Source: Piezodorus guildinii (taxonomy: Eukaryota; Arthropoda; Insecta; Hemiptera; Pentatomidae). Taken from it: DNA of 64,000 nucleotides. A program made the position numbers and the translations under genes. Location: the NCBI GenBank assembly GCA_023052935.1, contig CM041298.1:52769813-52833812 (forward strand). Reading direction: 5' to 3'. The notes under the pieces are model-generated. The model was not told the DNA's origin. It did no database searches and saw only the letters and a program-made list of their open reading frames with translations. Numbering within the stretch: the stretch's first letter is position 1; each line of letters starts with the position of its first letter. This document shows positions 44,698 to 57,987 of this stretch, in pieces.

Positions 44698-44992
44698 CCT
44701 GTACCAATACAATCTATGAAGGAGGTACATATAGAGATCTGTACTGTTTCTGGGCTAACGACCGAGCAATGAGGTGATTCGCCCAAAATAACGCTCAGCC
44801 GATAGGTTTTCTCCATTTTTGGGAACTCACTTTATAGAGGCTGGGTGTACCCTAGGAGGTTCTCCATACCACAGGATCGCCTTACGGCTGAAATAACGGA
44901 ATCAATAATAATAATAATAATGTTACAATAGCCCAGGACCCGGAGAAAAGCAGACTAGTGGTTTATCCACTAGAACACGCCGCTGCCTAAAA
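44698..44992 (-). repeat. SINE family 1 copy
   Basis: Complement carries the head GGCGTGTTCTAGTGGATAAA and the body TGGGTGTACC/TAGAGGCTGGG. An (ATT)n expansion at 44904-44922 interrupts the head-body junction. Confidence 0.75.
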
Positions 44993-45724
44993 TCTTAAGG
45001 AGTCCAAGGAAAATAATGTGAAGGATGTCATTAGTATCAATGAGTAATACTTTACACTTAAATAAATATAGCTTGTAAAATATTTGTTAGGGTCACCCAA
45101 TCGGATTGAGGGTGGGAAAATCATTGATTACCTCATTCGTCTACGTTCTCTTACCTGTGCCTAGGTTACGAAACATTGGATATGAAATAAATACATGTTC
45201 GTGGTGTGCTGTTCATTATAGCGACGAAAGAGGATCTACTAAAAGAAAATAGACTCGCACTGCAAGCATTTGTCGTACGAATGAGTTTGCTAAGAAGCAA
45301 TTGAAAAGAAAAAGGGTTGAAATTCAATGGATATTGTAACCAATCTGAAGGGTGGAAGAAACTTAAGACAAATTATAACGAGGAGTGACTCCCTCCTCAG
45401 GAGAGTGAAAGGATCGATTGTAAATTGGTAGTAAAAAAAAACATATATGCCAGAAAGTACTAAATTGTATTATAAACAATAGAAATCTCAGGCCCAAACG
45501 GCAGTTCATAGAGCAGCGATTGTCAACTTCACAGAAGTTATTTAAAAAATGTTTAATACTGTGTGCTCTCGCCCGTGTGGTCTGGTCTTATTGAACACAC
45601 ATCGCGATTCACGATGATACATAAGGGTAGGTCTTCACTTCTAATGCCTATTTTTTTGGCTGCACGCTGAGTTGGCTGATAAACTTCACATACCTGCGGA
45701 GCCGTGAGTTTTTTTTTTTAACTA

Positions 45725-45805
45725 CAATGCAAAAAAGAATTGTTGGAATCGATTCGAACTCACAAACTTTGGCCATAGCTTCCTGCACAACAGACAGACT
45801 CTTGG
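45725..45805 (-). repeat. SINE tRNA-like head, fragment
   Basis: Complement reads GCAGGAAGCTATGGCCAAAG, then B-box-like GAGTTCGAATC. Resembles the SINE family 2 head. Confidence 0.45.
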
Positions 45806-46179
45806 GTCTTTTTAGATGGACTATGAGATGGAGAGATCTTGTTTTGTGGTAGAGGAGACATGTGTGATTTGATTATCTGGTATATTCCAACCAGCAGAGG
45901 GAGCCAGTGCAATAATTTATTACAGTAGCTAATTTTACATACATAGTTAATAGAATCTCCTATTCATGTACTGCTTATTTGTTTTCACTGAATTAAAAAA
46001 AAAAATTAAGGCTAAGTAGAAAGAACTCAGTAAGTCACTGTATGTTTTTCTTAAGCATAAAAAATATGCTTTCTTTCAGTACTTCAGGAGTTGGTTAAAA
46101 AAGACTCAAGATAAAAGAAATATTATTTTTTGAAGGTTTAAGTGTACATTAAAGCATAAAATTTGTTTTTTTCCTTACC

Positions 46180-46935
46180 ATAACACCCTGGAAAAAATTT
46201 ATCGTTTCATCCTGTTACATAAAAAAGAAAAAAAAGTGACTAGCCTGGTTCATTCCCCTCATCTTTTAGTTTTTCAGTATTTTTCAAAGAAAAATTATGC
46301 TATTTATTGTTATTTAGTAATTTCCTCCTTTACACTGACTTAATCAAAGTAGTAAAATCCTCAAAACTGAAGGCATTGCTGCTCCGAGACATGAACTCAT
46401 GTTATCTTCTAACTTCAGTTATCAGAATCCCAGCTCGGCCACTCCTACCCTCCCTGTTGGCTAAGAATATGATTTGCATGTGGAGCGCCTTTGAATCATT
46501 ATCTCCACTCCCTCGATAATAAACCTGTCTAATCATTTCCTTTCTATCTGATTCCTAAAGAACCCTAAAAAAATTTGCTGATTTCTATAACAATCAGTGA
46601 ATAAAGCAGAGGAAATGATTATCTATTTCTTATATTTTATTTTGTGCTGTATACACACATTTAGCTATATTATTTTATCAAAATTCCACAGGCATTGTAA
46701 TTTTCTTTTGAAAATTTGTGATTAAGATTTGTATGTTTGTAAATATATTTTATATCTTGCAAGTTTCTTTTTTATTTTATTATTAGAGGCTTTCTCTCAA
46801 TTTATTAATATTTTTAATTTTTATTTGTTATTGTATTGTTTTATTTTACTCCAGGACACTTAAGTTCTTTTTTATTTTTCCTGTAATATGATTCTAAAGG
46901 GACTCGTCACAGAATAAAGAAAGAATTTATTAATA
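46180..46935 (+). mobile_element. LINE 3' end, decayed
   Basis: Ends ATGATTCTAAAGGGACTCGT, then CACAGAATAAAGAAAGAATT, the same 3' style as 20560-20610. Upstream pieces (CTTCAGTTATCAGAATCC, CATTATCTCCACTCCCTCG) are non-coding or decayed. Confidence 0.5.
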
Positions 46936-49558
46936 TTGTATGTCTGCAGCTCCAATTTTTTTTTTGTAAGATTGCATCAATTATGTTGACTATTTCAATA
47001 ATTAATTAGTCTGGATAATTGAAAAAATTACATAGATTTTAACGAACATTGTTAAATTACAAATACTTTAGGAAAGGTAAACTCCTTTATTTAAAAATAA
47101 ATACATTCATTTTCATACATATAAATATTAAGTAACATAATACATACTAAACTTGGTACACAGTGGATCTAGTACTTTTTTAAACATATATTATAATAGA
47201 AATACAATAATTTTAATATTAATAATAAGTTTTCTATAATTAATATGTATATGTATTACCAATATTAATTTATTCCCTTTTAAAATCCATTATGTGTAAC
47301 AGCACATATAAAATATATATGCTAGCGTTTTTATTTTAAATATTTACAGTGAAATGTATGATGTAAAATATATGTACAATATTTAGAAACATCTTTATCA
47401 TGCATATTATTGTACAAAAGCCTAATACTTGTTCTTAATTATTATAATGAGTTAAGCATTTGTACTGGATTAAGTCAGATAATTTCCTAACCAACGAAAT
47501 TGTAAGAGTTCAATAACTGCCTACAATAAAAAATATAAACTTTGAATTCTACTAACATTAAGCCAAACATCATTGTGAATAAACTTTGTACAGAACAATT
47601 GAATACTTGAATTTTGGAAGGATCCAAGCACCGTGACTAGGGACAGATGAGCAATTATTTTCATAAAACTTCAATTTTAATAGTGGTTATAAATTGATTA
47701 TTTGTGCAAAATTTCAATAATGGAGGAAAACCATGAAAATATAGGAGGTGTGATCAGAAATAGAACACAGAGTATGCAATTATTTACAGTTTATTGTATT
47801 TGTTAATACAACCCTATTCATCTGCTGAAGTAAAATAATATTAAATGAAAGCTATAAATCACAAATTAATTAGGAACCGTGGGTTTTTTTAGTTAAGAAA
47901 CTGTGAGAGTTGTGTTGTAAATTAAATATATGTAAAACAATAATCATGAATAGAAATTAAAGAAATTATGAAAAACTTGTACTTGGCAGGAAGAAGGGAT
48001 ATACCTGATTAATATTAGCTAAAGTAAAAAGTGTAGACAGTGGAAAATAAACTTTTTCTATTTTCAGATCATACCCACTAGTTGAATTGAATAAGACGAG
48101 TAGAAACTTAGAAATTTTATTATTTTTTACAAAAATACACGACTAAAAGGTTCATATTAAATTAAACTTGCACATCAGATTTGATATGATTAATATTGGA
48201 AGAAATGAAGTCATAAAATGACATCTAGGAAATATTACTGTCCTTCTTTAATTGGGAAGACAATTATAAAAAAAAGTAGTATATTTTAATCTAATCCTGT
48301 ATGTAATGATATTATATAAAATTTGTTTAACTGCCACAGCCAATGATGAAAATACATGCAAATATGTAAGAAATCAACAATGCTTAACCACAACAATTAA
48401 TATCAATGATGAAATCATTTAAGAATATCGATTTTACTCTATAAGAGAAGCTGTGTTATACAATTATATATATATTCTAAACTATTTAATATATTAAACA
48501 TACACATACTTATGTTTAGAAGGATTTTAATAAAAGTATTTTAAAAAATCAGAGTTAATTTTAAACTGTACAGAATAGATGTACATTATGAAAATGAGAC
48601 ACACACTTATTAATAGGTATAGATAGATTATTTACATATATATCATCTTAAAAATATAATTTCTGATTTCCCTGTATAGTAGTATTCCAGATTCTAAAAT
48701 TAATGAATTAAGACAATGACAAATACTGATTATTCATTATTATATTATTTTTATTTTTTCTTCCGATGTTAAAATAATATACATGAATTACATCAAAATT
48801 GGATCATTTCCTCTCTAGCTCTTATATATTTAAACAATATTTTAAACCACTATACAGTTTTTCATCACTAACTATTCAATATTATATTTACATTAAATTA
48901 AAAAATATATATGAATAATCTAAAAAGATAATATATTACTAAATTAATTTAATATTAGTATCTTCAAAAAACAATACCAATATTAGTAACTGCTTACAAT
49001 TGGTATTTAATCTAATTTTTACTCAATCAGGTATTTTACTCCAGCAATATTATGTTGGCAAATTTTTCAATCTCTCATTCTTATTTACTTTTTAAAAGTA
49101 ATATAATGTTTCTGGTTTGCTTTAAAAGTTACTTTCACTTCATTACTTACCTAAAAGCATAATAAAAATGCTTGTAGGACTCTTGCCTCCCACCTGTTTC
49201 GCCTGCTACACATATGCAGAACAGGTTTAAGGTGGAAAAGATGTACTGCCTATGCATGCATAAGGCAAAATAGGTGGGAGATAAAATACCTCATTTAAAA
49301 CAATATTTGGAGGTAGACAATTTTTTTTTTTTTTTAGTAGTTTCAACATTTTATTTTTTAATGTATATTGTAGAAAATTTTTTTACTTCTTGATATCATA
49401 TTAATTTTTATTTGGTTTGTGGTCAAGATAAGTATAAACCTATATTTTTAAGAAAACAATTTTCAAGAACAATTTGTAAAAAATGGTTGTAATTGTAAAA
49501 TACATTCCAATTATATGCTAATCGACTGTTTTTATCAAGAGTAATAAAGTATCAGTAA

Positions 49559-50532
49559 TCTATACTAATATTATAAAGCTGAAGAGTTTGTTTGTTTATT
49601 TGAACGCGCTAATCTCAGAAACTACTGGTTCGAATTGAAAAATGTTGGATAGTCCATTTATCGAGGAAGGGTATAGGCTATATAACATCACGCTGTGACC
49701 AATAGGAGTGAAGAACCAGTGGAAAATCTGGGGAAAAACGGGGAAAATTTGGGAGAAAAAAAACCTCGCATCCCAATGATTCCAAATGATTTTCCTTTTA
49801 ATTTTAAATAATTCGATTTCCTGTTAATTTATATTTTTCCATAACAATTAATCACAGAGGTAAACATTTAAACACGTAGGAATAGATTTACGTCAAGATC
49901 GGGTTGCGGAGAAAATCAGTATGTTCTTCTGCCACAAGAAAATAAAACTAAAAATGTCATTTACGCGGTCATAACAGATAACAGATCTCTCTTGGGACCA
50001 CCATTTTACGTCCCCTTCGAAGGAGGGCATAACTAAGGTTGTTTTTTACTCCCATTAAAAAATCTTAAGGGCACCTAGCTGATCACTACATACAGGTGGC
50101 TGGCCCTTTTAGGCATATTGCGTTTCATATCTGTTTCGAGTATAGGTTCCTATGCAAATATATTCAATTGTTATTTATTTTTTAGAAATGATTTCAATTG
50201 TCTAAAAATCTATTAATTTCAAGAACATAATTTCTGAATTCTAATAAAATGGGAGTGATTCAGGTGTAAGGTTTTACCGACAAATATCATTAATTCATAT
50301 TTAGGATTTCAACGGTTTGTGACGATTATTTTTAGATATTAAGTGATTATGGGTATAACCACTTCTACCGGTTTGCTATTGTAAATTTGACAGGAAGAAG
50401 TCAAGATTGGGCTTTAAATGATAACAAAGAGTAGCTGATAGTTGATATTTATTATAGCCAATCTTACTATAAACACACATAAATTAATACGAAATGCAAT
50501 ATTCGCGAGCAAAGCTGCGGGTCACAGCTAGT
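49559..50532 (+). mobile_element. non-autonomous Helitron
   Basis: 5' end TCTATACTAATATTATAAAG after A at 49558; 3' end GCGGGTCACAGCTAG before T at 50533, i.e. A/T insertion, 5'-TC and CTAG-3' as known for Helitrons. Near the 3' end AGCTG and CAGCT can pair. Early text (TTTGAACGCGCTAATCTCAG, TTTATCGAGGAAGG) is the usual insect Helitron 5' region. 974 bp, no Rep/helicase. It includes a SINE family 2 fragment at about 49980-50095. Confidence 0.85.
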
Positions 50533-51759
50533 TTAAATATAAACAAAAAAAAATTTTTTTTGAGAGAGAGAAGGTAGTTAGGCATTTATAAAGGTTAATA
50601 ATTTATTGATTTGTCTTTAGGGAAATCCCTAAACAAATGGAGGTGGCTGGCACAGCACAAATAATAAATCTATCTCTAGGACTTAACTAATTAATTTTTT
50701 TTTTTAAAGCTTTAATTTGTTCTTAATCCATCCCGTATACCATTGTAATGTGATCATAATTTAATATACCATAATATTCTTGGATTTTCTCTTTGAAGAT
50801 GAAAAGTGAAATACATTTCGGTAATAAAAAAATTATGTACTTTATTTTAAATAATTTGACTATGACAAGGGATGACTGTTTAGTACAGGTGTGCCCATAA
50901 TTTTCCTCTCCCACGTTTCTCTGTACAAAACTTTAGTTATCTGGTCTGCTGTTGTTTCCATAAGGATTTGTGTAATTTTGTAAGAAGCTTGTTTTTGATA
51001 TTCATTGAAAACATTAACATCTGTTTTTTTACATCAGGAGATTTTAAGATTATTATCGTAATTGAATAAAACATATAGAGTAATATTAATGAAGAAATAA
51101 AATAATTTGCTAGGAAATGAACCCAGGCAGTATTATTCTACACCTTGAACTCAAAATTCCCATTAACAGAGTATAATTTATATTTAGGTTAGAAGTCATG
51201 TTGTTAACCAACCTCACTGGTCTGGGACCTGGGGCTAGGGGTGTAAAGACCACGAGGATGGTGAAGTATGACCATTTCAAGACATAAATAATATTATAAT
51301 AAATTATTTATTTTTAAAGATTTTTTCTTAAATGTGTCTGTTATAAGATAATTATAGTATTTATAGTTATATCAAATATTAGCTATGATTACTTTTAAGT
51401 AAATATTAAACAATATAACAGAATCATATCAAACTATTGTGTAAATGCAAACTGGATACCAAAGTTGGAACATAAAAAAATGTACTTAGCACTTGAGGTC
51501 ATGGTGATAGTTGAAACTCATGTTGAACAAACCCAAAATATAAGAATTTTTAGCAATGGAGAATATAAGTATTTAAAAAAAAGAAAGTTCTAGGACAATA
51601 ATATATTTATCTTATTCAGAAGCCATAAAAAATAAAATAAAATAAAAACCTATAAGGAAATCATTTATCCCTCTAGAATAACGTCTTTCAAAACAAGATA
51701 ATGCTTATTAGTACTCTCAAAAAGAATCAGCAAAAGCTGAACCTTTTTTTATAGCTTTT

Positions 51760-52100
51760 ATTGATTATAACCTTTTTTTTTATAACTTTTATTATGCCTT
51801 TATAAGTTTGACTCTCTAGCATTTTTTTGAATACTCAATTTTTATTTTTCACTTTCTGCTTTATTTTTTATATTTCATTGAGGTAGCAATATCACCTTTA
51901 AACTTGTACCTATGTGTATGTATCTCTATAAGTATAAATATATGTGTAGGTGTATGAATATAAGTTCATAATATGTATTAAATTATGTATATAGTATTAA
52001 AATATTTTGTAGCCAGAGGGAAAATTTTAAAATGTTCATTTACATTATTCTCAGGGGACTGGTGGTTCCATAATAAAAATTTATTTTCATTCAATTAAAT
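51760..52100 (+). mobile_element. LINE 3' end fragment
   Basis: Ends CTCAGGGGACTGGTGGTTCC, then ATAATAAAAATTT and a (TTCA)n-like tail. Followed by ATCCACCAGATTTT, a family A terminus, at about 52110-52126. Confidence 0.45.
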
Positions 52101-52199
52101 TTTAATTAATAACATCCACCAGATTTTAGTTATTGTGCAGCCATATTTTAGCGGATCCAAGTTAAATTTGTTTAAATAGAATTAGAATTATTTTGTTCT

Positions 52200-52580
52200 A
52201 ATCTTATTTATTATCATGTTTAGGGGTGAAGTAGAGATGAGGCCACTGGGGAGCTTAGAAGGTTGCACAACGCAGAATTGCAGAGCTTGTACCCTGTGAA
52301 TATAATTGATTTGATAGTATTGCGGGGACTCAAATGGGCGAGTAAAGTTGTTGGGCTCAGTGAGGAACAGATTCTGAGAAAGTTGGTATTTGCTGAACGA
52401 CTGGTAGGCGTCCGAAAGTTAGGCAAAGGCGTCAATGGGAGGATTGCATAAAGGCTGATCTTGGGGGCTTGGGCTTGAACGGTGATCATTGGACGTGTCT
52501 GTGTAGGCGGAGTTTGGTGGTATTGGCATCAAACCTTCGGGTTCGGTAAGCCTATTATTATTATTATCATTAGGGGTGAA
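52200..52580 (+). mobile_element. RTE-like LINE 3' end
   Basis: NAELQSLYPVNIIDLIVLRG, then LSEEQILRKLVFAERLVGVR, is the last RT segment. The 3' end is CTTCGGGTTCGGTAAGCCTA followed by (TTA)n at 52553-52571. Confidence 0.75.
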
Positions 52581-53936
52581 GTAGTGATTGATTGTTTTGA
52601 TATTGGCGTAAATGATAAACAAACCAATCATATCAATCCTAGGAGTTGCACTATGGTTGGTATCATAGAAGAAATAATTAATTGCTAAAGCCAGCCTCTT
52701 TACGAGCTCTGAAAATATTCTTGCAATATGTTGTACATAAAAAAAACAAACTATTTACTAAAATATTAATAACATTAAAAATTGACTACATTTTTGTCTC
52801 AATTAAATTATAATACTGAAGTCTGTGTTCTGATGCTCAATCATGTAAACTGATTGTCCTCATGATTTTGAAATATCAACCATTCTTGACAAATATATAT
52901 TTTTTTAAAGTTCTTAAATTATTGATGAAGTGGTATTACAAAATAATTAACTTATCTGTGAACGAAGAACTGGAGAAGTATGAACATATTAATATACAAC
53001 ACATACATCTTAAGTTATCTTTTTTTTCTTTAAATACATTATAAGCTTACCATAAATAGTAAATAATGGCAACAATGAATGTTAGTCTGTATATTTAACG
53101 TAATCATCAAGAAGCAGAGAACCTGTTGGTATATTAAAATATAAATGAGGTATATGAAATCTTCCTGAATAGCAGTCAAGATCACATAATTTTTTATTTT
53201 ATTATTATATTAATTAAAATATTGTTGCTTTCATTATGTAAGGCTGATAAGGAAAATTACCAGCAATGCAAAAAGAAAGAAAACACTTCTAACTCATATA
53301 GGTGCCTGATAGCAACACTATAACTTTCATATTTATGTGTTTCTTACCTTTTCACATAGTAGTTTCAAATTCTACATGAGTTTATTTATAAAACTTAACA
53401 TTTTAATAGAGTAAAAAGAGTGTATTCAAAGACAAGTGCCCTATTTAATTTGGACTTAATTTCCAATTTCGATATTAGATCATTTTTATGTTTTTCTGGA
53501 CCCAGAGCTGGTAAAGAGAAAGCATTGATATAATGAGTTAAAATCTCATTGATTAAGAATAAAACACAGTACTTATTAAATCTGTGTTTTTCCTTTTAAC
53601 ACATAAAAGTTTGTGATTAGTTATGTTTATTAAATATTTTTCATTCTCTGGGGGATTGGGGAGGAGCAACAAATTATTGACTCTGATGAGGGTCTAATTG
53701 TTGATATAAAATTTTAAAAACCACAAAATTTGATCAGAATCTTGTTGAATATAGGATAGCATAGAGACTTGTAAAATGGAAATTTCAAATGATGAAATAG
53801 GATGGGTGTTTCCATGAAGCCTGACTTTCAAAAGACAAAGTAAATGTATCGAATTGTTCTCAAATGTTTTCCAGGCTCTGCCAAACTAGAAGGCAGACTG
53901 GAACCGAAGCTAGGTATTGGGACGCTGGCTGTGCCG

Positions 53937-54105
53937 TCAGGGGCCCTGGTGGCCGTTGGCGAAGGTGGTGAGGACCGTGCATTCCTGAACGGTGGTGTCG
54001 TTGCGCCTGATGGTGCTCTGGTGGAGGTGGGCAAGGGTCGAGCTGTCCCAGGCTCTGCGGTTGTGGCGGCTCTCCTCGCTATGTCCTCTCCAGCACAATA
54101 AGTAT
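53937..54105 (-). CDS. CCHaR: GPCR C-terminal tail exon
   Basis: Acceptor TTGTTGCAG at 54106-54108. The junction AA|A TAC TTA gives FNKYLLCWRGHSEE, placing a palmitoylatable Cys four residues after the junction, as in many class A receptors. The rest (HNRRAWDSSTL, RRNDTTVQECTVLTT) is Ser/Thr-rich and ends in TGA at 53937. Island of high GC in AT-rich DNA. The end matches my recollection of insect CCHamide-receptor tails; a search would settle it. Confidence 0.72.
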
Positions 54106-57100
54106 CTGCAACAATCACGTACCAAAATTAACTCTAGTATACTTGGTATATCTTGAATATGAATTACCCATTAAGTTAAGTTGAATCTCCTACAGTATTT
54201 TCAAAACTTATTGATTATGATTAATAAATTCTTTTTTATCCCTCTAGAATAAAATTAACATAATATATAAAATGGACTTCGGAGTCTTAGAGTAATTAAG
54301 TGAATATAAACAAATTAACTAAAGCTAATAGAAAACATGCATATGCAAATAATTAGAAAATAAAATGAAATAGAGCCTTACAATTCTATTAAGACTGGTT
54401 GGTCAGGAGATGAATAAATAAGCGGGATTTGAAGGTGGGAAGAGAGTTGAAGTGACAAATAGAAATAGGAATAGAATTGGGTGTAGATAATTTGTATGCA
54501 ATAATTATACCAATACTATATCAAAACTTAAAATATAACAATAGGAATACAATGGATCTTGATAAAGAATAACTTTTGAATGTGATTGATTAATTCAGTA
54601 AATTGATAATTCAAACATTAAATGTCAGTATATGATTCGCCATTTTAATTTTATCACTCTCCCTCCCCCTTTTATGACATGCAATTCAGACATGATTCTG
54701 GGTGTAAGTACCCGCTCACCTTAAGATCATTTTCATATTTTAAAATTAAATTAATGATTTTTTATATTTATAAAATAAACTTTTATTCAGTTTAACAGAA
54801 ATTTAACATTGATGAACATAGTACATCAACTGGTTCCATTCAAGGTTGTTCCTGTTTTTATTGAATTGTTTTATTTATTCTTTTTGGTTTCATGTTTAAT
54901 TTGGTTTATCTATTTTTAAGATTGTAATGTTAATCTTTTAATAGATTATTAGCAATTTTATTTATTGTAATTAAACATGTTGTGTTGTTATGTAATTTTG
55001 ATGTTATAAGTTATGAGATTCATTATTTTTAAAGAAACCATATTTGTACTTGCATAAAAAAATTGTTCTTAGCACCAGAATATGGCATTAAAGCCGAAAT
55101 GTAGTGCATCATAAATAGATAAAATAGTGATAAAGTTAATTATCAGCCTGCAACTTTATATTGGAATAGAATTCCATAAGATTGAGGATCGGATAAGAAA
55201 CAATCTGTCAAATTGTGTCAAACTGTGGGCCGTAGTGTATAAATCTGAAGGCCTAGAGAGTGTATAATGGAAACGGACAGAAGATTTGAATTGTAGCAGG
55301 TCAAAAATATACGATGGTCGGCAGGATTGGATAATTTGGTAAAGGAATGATGCCAGGATATACTTGTAATTGAAGGGAAAAGCCACCTCAACTTGCCATA
55401 AAATTTGGAGACAGAGGTGTCCTAGGGACCTCAAAGATAAATCAAACAAAGCAATTGATTAAGCATTTTATTTTTACCTCGAGATCCCCAGAAACACCAC
55501 CGTATACCGTACAGCTATAGTCAAAGTGAAGGAATATTAAAGAGGTAATGATGAGTTTCCGGGTTTCATACAGGAATAGGTGACAAACGGAATTCAGTCA
55601 GATATTGGTTTCATACTTGTTTATTATATCGATTCTCAATAATAATTAAATATATAGAAAAAAAACATATATAAATTTACAAGTTTTGATTAGAGTGTTA
55701 TTTTTACTGTAAATTATTTCTTTTCAAATATAAGTGTTATTCTTTTTGAATTTTCAATTATTCAAAACATTAATATAGCATTTTTCAACCTAGCGAAATT
55801 GGCGACGAGGATGGGATTTCCAAATTAAATTTGATTAAACTGAACCAAATTGAATTAAACTTTAAACTCTCAAAAAAATATGACTAAAAAACCAATTCCA
55901 GCAGACCAGACAAACCATATTCCATTTTCACCTGTGCTTAATTAGAATAGAATAGAATAGAATAGAAAAAAAAAAAATATTCTGAGACTGGATCCCTAAA
56001 GAATAACAAGTAAGTACAATTGAAATATATAATATGTCTCGCCAACAGACAAAATAAACATAATTAATTATTCTTTACACTAGTAAAATAAGGATAAAGA
56101 TTATAAAAGAAAAAATTTAAAAACAAAAAAATAATCTACTGATTTTTTTTTTAGAAAAATATTTTCTATGTTCAACAAAATGGAAAAAAATACATTGGAA
56201 ACAAAATTAAAATTTAGGTAGTACATAGTTTTTCTTCTTTCATTCAATGTTAGATATCTAGAATTGAAATATAACAATGATAGAAGATATTGGAAAAGTT
56301 GGGATTTGAATGAGGATAAGGAAGCAGCATGGCGGATGTGGGTTGGTAGAAAATTCCAGAAGGTAGAGAAATGGACAATAAAGGAATGGTCAGGAATTAC
56401 TAAGTCATAGTGAAATATAGTTACCTAAAGTCATAAAATAAAATCCTTCATAAAATTTTTTTAGTAGAAATATCATAAAAAAATTGAAAAACTATTGTTA
56501 TTATTGTTAAAACCTTATAAGGAAAAAAAATACTACATTCAAATTTAATAAAAACATTCTATAATCATGAAGTTGTAGTTGACTGTTGAGACTATGTGAT
56601 GAAGAAGTTGGTTGGGGGTATGTTCACCAAGATTACAGCAATAAGAAAAACACATGTTATTATTGTGCTGACGTTTTGGTCTACATTTTGGATCTTCATC
56701 AGGTCCACCTATAGTTCTACAGATTTAATTTTAAAGAATATGTAGACACATAATGCATATTTAAATGAAAAACACAAACTGATAAGTAAAGAGGAACCAG
56801 GAATAATAATTACAGTTCTTGTTTTATTTATGATTGGTTGCTTATTAAAGATAAATAATCAGTAAATTATTGATGTTCAAGAAAGCAATCAAATTTAAAG
56901 AAAAATGAAGTATTGGATCATTTGCAACTAACTTCATTAAAATAAAAATTATTAATTTAAATTTAATAGTATCTGATAAAATTATTTTAGAATATTGTAC
57001 TAACTTGTTGAAGTACTTCCTGAAAGTTCCAGAGACCCAGTAAAGAGCGATCGGGTTGACACAAGAATTGATAAAGGTGAGGCAGAAACCAACAATGCGG

Positions 57101-57987
57101 AAGATATGCCAAAATTTATTATAGCTCGCCTGGGCCTTTGGATAATTGTAAAACCAAAGCATGAAAATGTGGTGCGGAAGAAAGCATATTGCGAAAACTA
57201 CAACAAATGCCAGAACAGTTTTCGCAACCTTCCTGCGGGCTCTGATCTGCCGGGCTTGTCCTTGAGCTTCACCTGGCATATTTCTTGTCGAGAGTACCAA
57301 ATGATGAGCCATCAAGATATAGAAAAAGCCTATGATGGTCAGTGGTATCGCGTAATAAACCAGAAATTTAGCCATTACAATAGATCGCGGGTACAAAGGT
57401 CCCCATTCTTCAGGAAAGGGGTAACATATTTCGAAAAGTGTTACATTATTTTGATTCTTGAAGACACGAATGTAGGACGCAACAGCTGCCGGAGATGCAC
57501 AGATCATGGCCAGGAGCCATATCGCGATTGCTATCATTATGGTACATCCGGTTGCTCCTTTACCACCGATGGATGAATACAGCTTCCGCATGGGATCGAC
57601 TATCGCGAAGAATCTGTCCGCGCTAAGTGCAGTCAGGGTAAAGACGGAAACTCCAATGGAAATGTCTTTGGCAACCTCTGACAGTTTGCAGACGAACAGG
57701 CCATACGGCCATGAGCTGAAAGTGTACACCGTGGATGTGAAGGGTACACAGGTGATGATCACCAAGAGGTCACCGAGCGCCAGGCTCAATATGTACGTGT
57801 TGGGCACGTTCCGCATCGTCTTGTGCCGGATGAAAATGAGTACCAGCGTCCCATTTCCGAGGACGCCCACTAGAAAGATGAATGCGAACAATATCGGCAC
57901 GATGTAGGTCTCCGGCCTCTCCGAGTAGGGAATGATTTCTTCATCGCTGGTCACGTTGTAGGTATCGTTGAGGTCCAAGTCGCTCAT
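53937..57987 (-). CDS. CCHaR: bombesin-like peptide GPCR, probable CCHamide receptor, two coding exons
   Basis: Rhodopsin-class receptor, 383 residues from exons 57005..57987 and 53937..54105 (1,152 nt with stop). The N-terminus has NDT and NVT glycosylation sites. TM1 is about 29-53 (LGNGTLVL), TM2 about 64-84 (LALGDLL), and TM3 ends in ADRFFAIVDP (DRY position, 123-126). TM4 is about 146-168, TM5 about 204-228, TM6 about 258-281 (CFLPHH), TM7 about 295-316 (NPIAL). Cys100 and Cys188 can form the conserved extracellular disulfide. ADRFFAIVDP, RNVPNTYILSLALGDLL and the TM6 region are typical of insect CCHamide receptors and vertebrate bombesin receptors. Such receptors signal through G proteins in neuroendocrine and gut tissue. 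CCHa1 or CCHa2 type cannot be decided by eye. The exon is noticeably GC-richer than its surroundings. Confidence 0.85.
55150..55450 (-). mobile_element. LINE C-terminal fragment
   Basis: Minus strand DLLQFKSSVRFHYTLSRPSD and SSILWNSIP match the C-terminal domain of the LINE at 20040-20170. Confidence 0.65.
55940..56400 (-). mobile_element. LINE 3' end with (TTCTA)n tail
   Basis: Minus strand FWNFLPTHIRHAASLSSFKS, then QLFQYL. The element finishes in TTCTATTCTATTCTA (complement of 55942-55966), the same tail as the LINE at 18720-20620. Confidence 0.65.
56575..56720 (-). mobile_element. Penelope-like terminal-repeat fragment (copy 3)
   Basis: Complement of 56667-56706 reads GGACCTGATGAAGATCCAAA, then ATGTAGACCAAAACGTCAGC. 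It keeps CTGATGA and CGTC but has CAAAAC where GAAAC is expected. Outer end has GTTGGTTGGGGGTA as in the other copies. Confidence 0.5.
57005..57987 (-). CDS. CCHaR: GPCR exon with all seven transmembrane segments
   Basis: ATG at 57987 (MSDLDLNDTYNV). The exon is cut at AACAA|GTTAGT, just after TFRKYFN. The open frame runs on into the intron to 56845, but that tail is hydrophobic AT-rich readthrough. Splicing to 54105 instead gives a Cys-containing receptor tail in frame. Confidence 0.85.

Larger units (their letters stand above)
42681..53936. other. intergenic region between HERC4 and the GPCR
   Basis: About 11 kb of AT-rich DNA with no supported gene. Contains SINE copies (44698, 45725), LINE tails (46180, 51760), a Helitron (49559) and an RTE end (52200). 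It must hold the HERC4 promoter. A possible upstream HERC4 exon ends at a donor near 43346-43348 (complement ATAGAC|GTGTGAGT), which would extend the N-terminus in frame, but this is unproven. 47000-49150 is very AT-rich and I see nothing specific in it. Confidence 0.5.

Noticed and set aside
53844..54101. 85-codon Gly/Ala/Val-rich plus-strand frame
   Set aside because: Antisense to the GPCR tail exon; its composition follows from the high GC content there.
55060..55110. A further hammerhead-like core (AAAGCCGAAATG)
   Set aside because: CTGATGA box absent and GAAAC altered; too degraded to support.
56845..57004. Extension of the GPCR frame to a 380-residue protein
   Set aside because: After KYFN the reading is AT-rich hydrophobic text with a good donor before it; splicing to 54105 gives a proper receptor tail.
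57106..57907. Long open frames on the plus strand (133 and 156 codons)
   Set aside because: They are antisense shadows of the GPCR exon and show no family motifs.
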